Shown piece by piece: positions 12,301-21,300 of a stretch of 64,000 nucleotides of DNA. A program made the translations under genes and the position numbers. Under the pieces are notes generated by a model. That model saw only the letters and a program-made list of their open reading frames with translations, did not search any database and was not told the origin of the DNA. Position 1 is the first letter of the stretch. The number at the start of each line of letters is the position of its first letter. The stretch is taken from contig OY829646.1 of NCBI GenBank assembly GCA_963691815.1, positions 27,004,438 through 27,068,437 on the forward strand. Direction: 5' to 3'. The DNA is from Echiichthys vipera (lineage: Eukaryota > Chordata > Actinopteri > Perciformes > Trachinidae).

Positions 12301-15300
12301 AAGCACTTCGCAAGGCCTTGTTGGTATCTGGCTGATTATTTTGTCAGACCAAGATAAAATAAAGAAAAAGGTATGATTGTATACATTTCTTTTAAACAAA
12401 TAGTATTCTAATTATAACACAAAAAAACAATAGTTTCCATGCCTATCTTCTAAACAAACCTCAGTAAAAAATGAAACATACTTGCTTATATACATGTTTA
12501 CATGTACATGTAGCTTAGTATGTGAGAGACTTGGTTGTAGCAGGGGGGTGACTTTTGTGTTATTACCCAGCTGCCCCTGAGGCAAAGGGGGGGCCAACAA
12601 GCAGAGTGTTTATGTCTGTCTGTCTGCCTCTGAGCCAATCAGTCCGAACTGAGAAGAGAGGAAAGAGGGTGCGACTTGGCAGACCTATGGTTATTATGAA
12701 ATAGTTGGTTTACATTTCAATTCAACTTGGCCTTGCCAAGGTCACCGCATGCCTGCCTGCGTGCCTGCCAGGCTTACTGGAGACACGGTGCTACTGGACA
12801 AAAGCAGCTGCTCCACAAAGACACACCCAGCAATTATTTTCAGTGGCAACATACCATCTGATGACCCTTACACGGGGTAAAACTACACATGACTGCAACA
12901 CTTCATTGCTGAGGGGAAAAAACTGCCACAGCTCACAGCAAGACACTGCTAGCAACAATACAGTCTGCTACCACAGGGAGAGAAATAGGAGCAGCAAATG
13001 TCAAATGTGCATGTACGGAGACAGCCATAGTTGTGTGGATGTGTCTGAGCCTGAAATCTTTGGGACTTTTCTCATTCCAGGACCGGCTGCATTGCTCAAG
13101 GCCACAAACACACAAGTAAACAAGGCAAGGAGAAAGCATAGAGGCTCATGCTTCCGGTGGCTTAAGGCCTTCCAGGAAAATGTTTTTTTCCAGTCACATA
13201 TACAGAGCTAATGAACTTTCACTAACATCTGTTAACACTTACAGCTAATGTGCCCCCACCCACTCTTTGATACACTCTCACGTTCTCCAAAGCATTTGCC
13301 ATTTAGACACATTCCTTCAGCCTGGACTTTAACAGCAGGAACCACAGAAGCAGTCCAAACATGTCTTTCGAGCAGCAGAACAGAGAAAGTGCTACGCTTG
13401 CTTTTCCAGGCTATGTTTACAAGATTGGGAAACAGGAAAGCAGTTATTACCCCAAAGCACCCACGTAGAGGGCTGCTACTACACGACACACAAGGCCACC
13501 GTCTTGAATACAAGAGTCATCATCAGTGTCAGCAACTGGCCTGCTCATCACTGACATCGGGCACTTGGAGCAGGTACAATTAATGGTAAAAATTCACAAT
13601 TGTTAAGCTATACCAGCTAGGTATGAAATGACAAATTCATAACCCAGAAAATGGGTAGTGCCTGTAAGTGTGTGAGATTTTGATTTGACAGGATGCTCTG
13701 GGTAAATGGGACACAGCTACACACAAAATTTGTTCCACATGTTTACAAAGGAAAGGATGTTTTGCTTTCATATGATTTGTGTTTGGTAGAGAACACAAAT
13801 TTAAGGAAAGATACAAAATGGCAAAGACAGCTTAAGTCAGGGGTGCCTGCTTCCGGTCCTGGACGGCCACTGCCCTGTATGTTTTAGGTTTCTCCCTGCT
13901 TTAACGCACATGATTCTAACGATCTGCCCGTTATCAAGCAGCTGAAGCTTGTCACAGGTTTGAAAATTGTTAGATCCAGGTGTGTTAGAGCAGAGAAAAA
14001 CCTAAAACATGCAGGACAGCGGCCCTCCAGGACCGACATTGGGCACCCCTGGCTTAAGTTAACATGAGAGTGCTCATATAGGCCTACTACAGAGAAGACC
14101 GAATCACAATGTTTGCTAACAATTACTTCCAGGCAAAAAACCCTTGCGTTTCGTATGTACAATCTGAGCAAACGGGTGAGGAACAACTGGATATACCTTC
14201 ATCTAATTCATCTAAAATGCATGTTTTTACAACTTCTATTTCATTAACAACAACACTTTCACTAACCTTAGTTTGGAAACGTTATTTGCCTGTTGGGCCA
14301 CAGACTGAAGAAAGTTGCTGTTTGTAACACTAGATTTGGTTTAGCAAAGATGCTATTAAAGCAACAAAGTAAATACAATTGGCACAGCAGAAATATCTGA
14401 TAGGTCAGACCACTGCATTTAACTATATATATAAAAGATAGTTAAAAAATGACAAAAGACATGAACAAGTTCGTTGATTTCAAATATCAGTTGTCTACTC
14501 AGACGTGATTGTTGCTGGTGCAGCATCAAAGTGATTCAAACTACATGTCACATGGATTACTGTATTACACAAGTGTGCCCAAATACTGTGCACAGTCCCA
14601 TAGTGTGTATTTCTGTTGGATGTCTATTTAGGGAACACTGCTAGTGCTTTTATGTGTCTCAGTTAAATTATGTTACTCTTGCTTTAAGACAAGGTTGAAA
14701 CCTTACTCTTCCTACTGCTTGAAAATACCCTAACAAGATAAGAGAAAAGGAGAATAAAAAAGGAAAATAAGATAGTTAGGGATAGTCACCCCGTGAATAG
14801 TCGGTTTACCGGAGACTACATCAAACATAAATGCCTGGTAATAATAGAGGTAGATTTTGATATGGCAGGCAGCCAATACTACCACGATAGCTCACAACAA
14901 AACAAAGAGACTGTTTGGTTCCGTTAGCAAACACAAATCCACAACAAGAAGAACCACTATAACCAGTCTGACCAGGTACTTTTGACTGTAGCACGTTAGA
15001 GTGAAACAATGTTCTGTTTAGGGACTAATAAAAACTGCATAAACAGGATGTTGAGGGAGAAGAGGCAGGAAGAGGCCAACAGGATGTTTTGTCAATGCTT
15101 GGTCTTGAGCAAGAGAGGATTGTAAAAATACAATATGTGCATAGTGGGGTGAACCATGTTTTGTCTGTCTAATCTATCTATAATCATCATCATGTACATC
15201 GTGGGTATACTGCTTTTGTCTATTGGGCATTATTCAGAGCCACTGGGTCTGTAAAGAAAGAATCAAATCACAAATGTATGTTTTATAACATGCCAGAAAA

Positions 15301-18300
15301 ATATAAAAGGAATTGATAAGCTCTATACAATGCTGACTAATCGGACAATTTTGAACCGGTTCTCAACTGATCCCTAATTATACAACACTGCTTTTAAGAA
15401 CGTTTTTTCAGGTGCTGTTGCATGCATAACATATTTAGTGGTGGGACAAGATTAAAAAAAACAATTTAATTAATTATAGGCTTTTTAATTAATTAATCAA
15501 TCGTGATAATGGCATATCAGTATTTGAAAGAAGTAGCAACATTTTCCAATTTAAATTGATTTCTATAAATGACTTAATATATTGTGAAAAAAATTAAGAA
15601 GAAAAGTGGAAACCTAACATTGCAAAAAATATTTAGAATATCTTTGGCATAAAATAAACAGTTTAACAGAGTGCTTTTTCTCCCATGTTTTCAAAAAACA
15701 GAAACAAAAATGATCCATCAACTAATGACAGTCCCTCCTAGGAGCGTTGTGTGTGCTAACGTTAGCTGCAACATGTGTAGCATTGAGGAGGGAGTGGATG
15801 CTAAAGAGATCCGGTGGGGGGCAAATTCTTTCTTGCACAATTTCTACACAGCCGTGCCATTTATCTTTTTTTTTTTAGAACTCAAATGTCCGCCCCTGAA
15901 TCCAGCAAAAACTCATCATCTGGCTTCTCATCGGTTTAATTTCTCTTGTGTTGTTTTCTGTGCGTCAGTATTACGGGCCGGGCATCAAGTCATGCAATGA
16001 GCAACGTTCCGAACTAAGTGCAAAAATAAATTGCGATTAATTGTGTTGTTCTTTTTTGTTGCATTTTTTCTTTTTTTTTTTAAGTCCCAGCCCTAAAAAT
16101 AACTAATTAATTGAGCATCTTAGGGCAGCATTGCAGAAATTACTTTCCACCTTGGCAAACAGGTAACACTTATTAGCCACAATTCCAATCACTGTCTGAC
16201 ACAGACACATAATAATATAAGCGCTGCAACCAATTATTTTTTATTATTGATTAATAAATTAGTTGTTAGAAAGAGTCCAAAAGAACCTAATGATATGATA
16301 CAGTCCAAAATGTTAAATTCGTTTTGTGTCAATTCGTCAATAGATTCATTTTGGCACTATAAAATCTGTCAAACACAATAGAATAGTTTTGCTACAGTTA
16401 AGCCCAGTTTCAATGCTCATGGACATCACAAGACAACGATACAGTTATCAGACTGTGTTGATCTGACTCATAAGAAGATGGCTGTATTTCACAATTTTGA
16501 AGTTTACCAACTAAAACCGTATCATTGTTTTGGTACTTCAGTGAGGATAGAGCTCCTCACAAAAACAATCTGAAAATGCTAGTTGTTTTCACAAGAAAAC
16601 AACATTCTCAGTGTGTGGGCCGTCTGCCAAGACTGCCATTTATCCCTGAACTCTGACGACTGCTGCTGTGGATAGCTGTATTGAGGAGGAAGAGGGAAGA
16701 GAAGAGCAGAAGGAGGATGACCTCAGGAAGGAGGAATGCTGCTGTCTAGTGCTCTTTAGGAGGAGGTCAAGGGAGGCTTGGCAATTCTGCGAACTTGAAT
16801 GATCAGCTGTGTGTTGTACACATGCGCACAGGGAGAAATATTCCTTTCCCTCCTCTAGCTCACTTATAGGCTCTTGTAATGTTTGCAAACAGTAAGCAGG
16901 CAACTTGCATGTGGATGATAATTAGAGGCTGAGTTGATAGCAATGTATACAAACAACATTACTGCAAAGGCTTTCACCTGCCATTATAGAAATGGGAAAT
17001 GCAGTGGAATACATTTACAGTGAGCCCAAGCGTAGGCTTTAGAGTTTATCTTTCAGATACATTTGGGGTTCATTGGAATCCCATTTCCAACACTAGATTT
17101 GAGCACACCCCCAAATAACATAGCTGGGACATTTCATAAAGGAACCAGCTGTAAAAACTGATGCAATAGGATTTAAGAGCTTCACTATAGATAATCTGCT
17201 TGTGTTGTCTTTGCCTTATACTCAAGTGTTACTTTCAGCAACAGTTAGAAAACACAAAACCTGCTAATTTAATAAAAACACTGTCATTTTTGGTCTAAAT
17301 GTATGTCTATCAGCAGAAAAATGATTTTACATTTCCCGTCTTGTTAACTTTCAATTCATGTCCTTATTAGCTACAAAAACAATTGATAAACTATTAATGT
17401 TTTTCTAACTCTGTTTGAGTCAAGGACAGTGCTGCAGAATATTGTGGAACATATTTAAATTCCATCAGCTCAAGCCACAGAGGAATGAAGAGTTGATTGT
17501 GATGTAGGGTTGAATGGGGGGTGGAGGCTGTGAAGTGTCAGAGGTGTGACTTTTGCAAAGAGGCTAGACACTATTCAAACTTGATAGGCCAAGCAACAAA
17601 GGGCGTACTCAGTGTCCATCCAAACCGTGCCCAAGCACGTTTCACGGCTAACGTCTAGTTCGTTTGACCAGTGTGAGTGCAACCGTATCACGTCATTTTA
17701 TGTGCGCCTGTTCAGACATAGAAAAAAAGAAGGACGGACCATGCGCGGACATTTAAAACGATGGCAGCGAAAGGTTCAAGTTGGTGTGATGCGGAGGTGG
17801 AGTGTCTACTGCAGATTTGGTCGGATGAAAATATTCAAAAACAGTCAGACAAGACGCACAAAAACTCTGAGGTCTATGGAAAGATTTGTAAACAAAGCGA
17901 CGCATCGCAATGACGCCAATCAATGTGTGTGACGTGTTACGGCGTGATGACGTATAGGCAGGAAAGAAGCATTTGCGCGAGGCCCTGGTAGTGTGAGTAA
18001 AAACGGCCTGGGGCATGGGGGGAGAGGGAGGGGGGACAAGTACCCTAAAGCACGGGGCACGGTAAGGATGGACAGTGTGAGTGTGCTCTAAAAGATCAGG
18101 TTATTAGCATAAGAACAGGCTGTCCTCAGGTGAGAGTTCACACTTCCTCATACTGAGGGGGGTGGGGTAGACCTGTTTCTGGAAGAAGCAGCCTAGGAAA
18201 GCAAACAGGTAAATATGAAACCAGCTAATGAAAAGCAAGCAAATTAAATGTCAAGAAACAGTACACTTAATGATCTTGCAACTAAACGTAAACATACAAA

Positions 18301-21300
18301 CAGAATTGACACATACACTACAGGGATTCAAGAAAAAAGTAATGAAGAAACAGGTTCCAGCTTCTCAAACATTCCACTTATTCACTTGAGCTACACAGTA
18401 CTTTCACACAACCCCACGTGTCTCCAAAATACATGTCCAATCTTACTAAACTTGGACCCCGAAACATAATAGTCATCTGCTGTAACATGCAGCATTTGCT
18501 CGCCACTCCATTTTTTAAGTGTAATCACAGAACATAAACCAATGTAGCGCTCAGCCAGTGCTGACGATGAAGGCTGTTTCCAAAGCCTCTGACTTGGACC
18601 ATTTTCAACAAACTAAATCCTGAACCCTTAAAGCCCAAAGTCAAACAAGCATGAGCAGTAGTCCTTCTCTCCCTAATTAAAGAAAACACAAGCTGGAGCC
18701 TTACCAAAAGCCAGACCTGGCCAGGCCTGTACATGAAATACAACAAATTCCCATTTAATTGGACCCCTGATTTTGTATGGTCTTCCTTACCTTTCAGACT
18801 GTGACTGAAGAAATACATTCCTCGGTTCTGCCACAGACACAGGGCTGACTTGAAGCTAGAGCTGGGAGCCCATTCACTTAACAAAGCCCAACCCCTTTTT
18901 CTGCAGATCACACCTACTACTACTTCCTTCAAGCTTGAAAGGAAGTGATGTCATAACTAGAGATGTCACAATACCAAAAATTCAGTAGTCAGTGCCAATA
19001 AAAAAAAACCCAAAAAACAAAGGAAAACATCAACTTCTTTATTAAAAAATGTGCCATTTCTATATGAGACATACTGAAAATAACATAACAGAATACAGTA
19101 TAACTATTAGTTGTAGTGCTACAACTTGATGCCGTCATTTTTACAGACATGGGGTTGGCAGGTAGTTAATGTTAAAACATTAACGTAAAAATGTTTACAA
19201 ACATTTGCAAAAGTATTTTGTTGATTTACTGAAATGTAAAGAGGCATGCTAACTGCTTTTTTCTATTGGCCGAGGCTGCGTTACTACAGGTACAGGCCAA
19301 TATTACACCTACAGCACGTATGCTACATAAGATAGGGCAGTATTGCAATAGATGGGTCTGCGAGCAAATCACCTAGAATTAGTAGCTGTATTTTTGCTGT
19401 CCTTGTGAATTCCTCCTTATTTAGTTTTTCCTTACAATGTTTTATAATCAAAAAGTATCAAAAAGTGTCAGTTCTCGTGACATCCCTAGTCATAACTCCA
19501 TTAATTATTTTTGATTACCACTTCAAAGTCACATGGAGGTGGAGAAACCATATGTAAATGCGCCCTAATATCCTCTTACCTGAATCTGAATCTTTCTGGT
19601 CTCCATTAGCTCCAGCAGTAAAGGGCAGCTTCCTTTTAGGGGCCTTTTCTTTCATCTCTTTGACCCCATCACTGCGATCCAATTTGGGAGTCTTGTTTGA
19701 CAACACTTTATCCTGTGAAAGAGACCAATCATAAAATGAGGGCAACTTCAAGTGACACAGTTTAGAGGTAAGTCAAAAATAAATAAATAGCACTATCATT
19801 TAAACATCTACCTTTTAATCAACAGAAAGAATGAGAAGTTTAAAAGAGACATAGGCTAATACAGTAGTGAGACAAGTATGAGCTAGCTGTGGATCCTGCA
19901 GCCTCCTCCTATAGCCGGTGCCGTTCTCTGCCCTGACTCTTTTAGCTATTATGGGCTTTGCAGAGCAAAACTTTTCCATAGAGTTTCCTCCTAGATTCCA
20001 GCACAAAGAGCCAGGCGCAGGGAGAGGAGGCTAAGCTGACGCCGACTCGGCTCTGTGGTCTACAGCTGCTGGAAACAATCACAAGACCAAGTGTATCTAC
20101 TATCAACAGATGTAAATACTTGTTTGGATCTGATAGTTAGAGTGACTTTTTTATCCTGACAAGGAGCTTGACAACAGTTAGAGCTAAAAAGATTCAGTGG
20201 TCGTCTGGAGTTCTTTATAATGACTACTGTAGGGTTACAATGAAATAGTTATTATAAAAAAATCTTATATAAATCAATTGATTGTTCATCGGTCACTAGA
20301 GCTCAAAGTGATTTCTTCAAATGCTTTTTTCGTCCCAACAACAATCCAAAAATCCAAAGCATTCAATTAACAATTATATTGAAAAACAGTAAATACTCAC
20401 AAAGAAGCTTTCAAGAGCAATTGTTCATTATTTTTAATAAGTAAGTAAAGGAAAAGCGAGCAAAAGGAGAATTCAGAGAGTAACATAACTGAAGAGAAGC
20501 CTGTGAATAATCTCATTTGTCCAGGTCATCGTTATCCCCAAAGCAATTTAAGTCAAAAGCAACTGGACTTGGTTAACTGAACTGAAGAGAGTTTCACAGC
20601 AGCAGAACCACAGAGTTAAAAAAAAACGTACAGCTACACGTAACACAAAAATATGGGAAACGGTCAAAGCAAAGCTGTATTACAGGTCATTTTCTTTATT
20701 CAAAGCTACACAAATCTGCCGGATGACACCAAACACGTAATTCGACAGATCTCTAATGCTACGTTTTGCAGGGACTTCCTCCACGGAGAAAAGTCAAACA
20801 CTGTTCATCTGAACGCAATGCCCACATTGCCATGACACAGACCTTGATTTAGTTGGCTAAATTAACATAGCTGTAACTTCATCACCTATCTTAAATTAAA
20901 ACTATAGGCTACACAAAGTTACCCAATACATTCATGTGGACAAGCCGTATTTCAAACTGCCCTCCCCGAAGTCTCACTGCCATCTTTTGCACAAGTGCAG
21001 CTGGTATGGCGAATAGCGAATTGTTTGCTAAAACTAAAACAAAAGCGGTCTGTGTGTAGTCTGTTTATCTTAGTACGCCAAGTATCTTAAAATCTGCCAC
21101 GTTCTTGTAAACTCAGCTGCTGGTGGAGACAAACCAGCCCCTCCTCCTTCTAGCAGCGGTACCAGCACATGGCTATTTATTATGCACTTAAATGATATCA
21201 TCGGACTGTGATGGTGATACTGTTAGCATTGGTATAAAAATATCTATGGGTGTGAGTACCTGATTCAAATCAGCAACCCAAGGAAGAGGACAGAGGACAG

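Larger units (their letters stand above)
11837..19579 (-). other. ankrd11 intron 2
   Basis: 7743-base intron. It holds a hAT MITE (13838-14051), a probable hAT remnant (15436-16095), a diverged fragment near 16222-16420, one copy of the 17600 family and a second hAT MITE (18958-19488). ORFs of up to 168 codons such as 12705-13211 on the plus strand show no family resemblance. Confidence 0.85.

Noticed and set aside
12705..13211. 168-codon plus-strand ORF in ankrd11 intron 2
   Set aside because: No recognisable domain, ordinary intronic composition and no neighbouring exon-like segments; a frame of this length can occur by chance in such a long intron.
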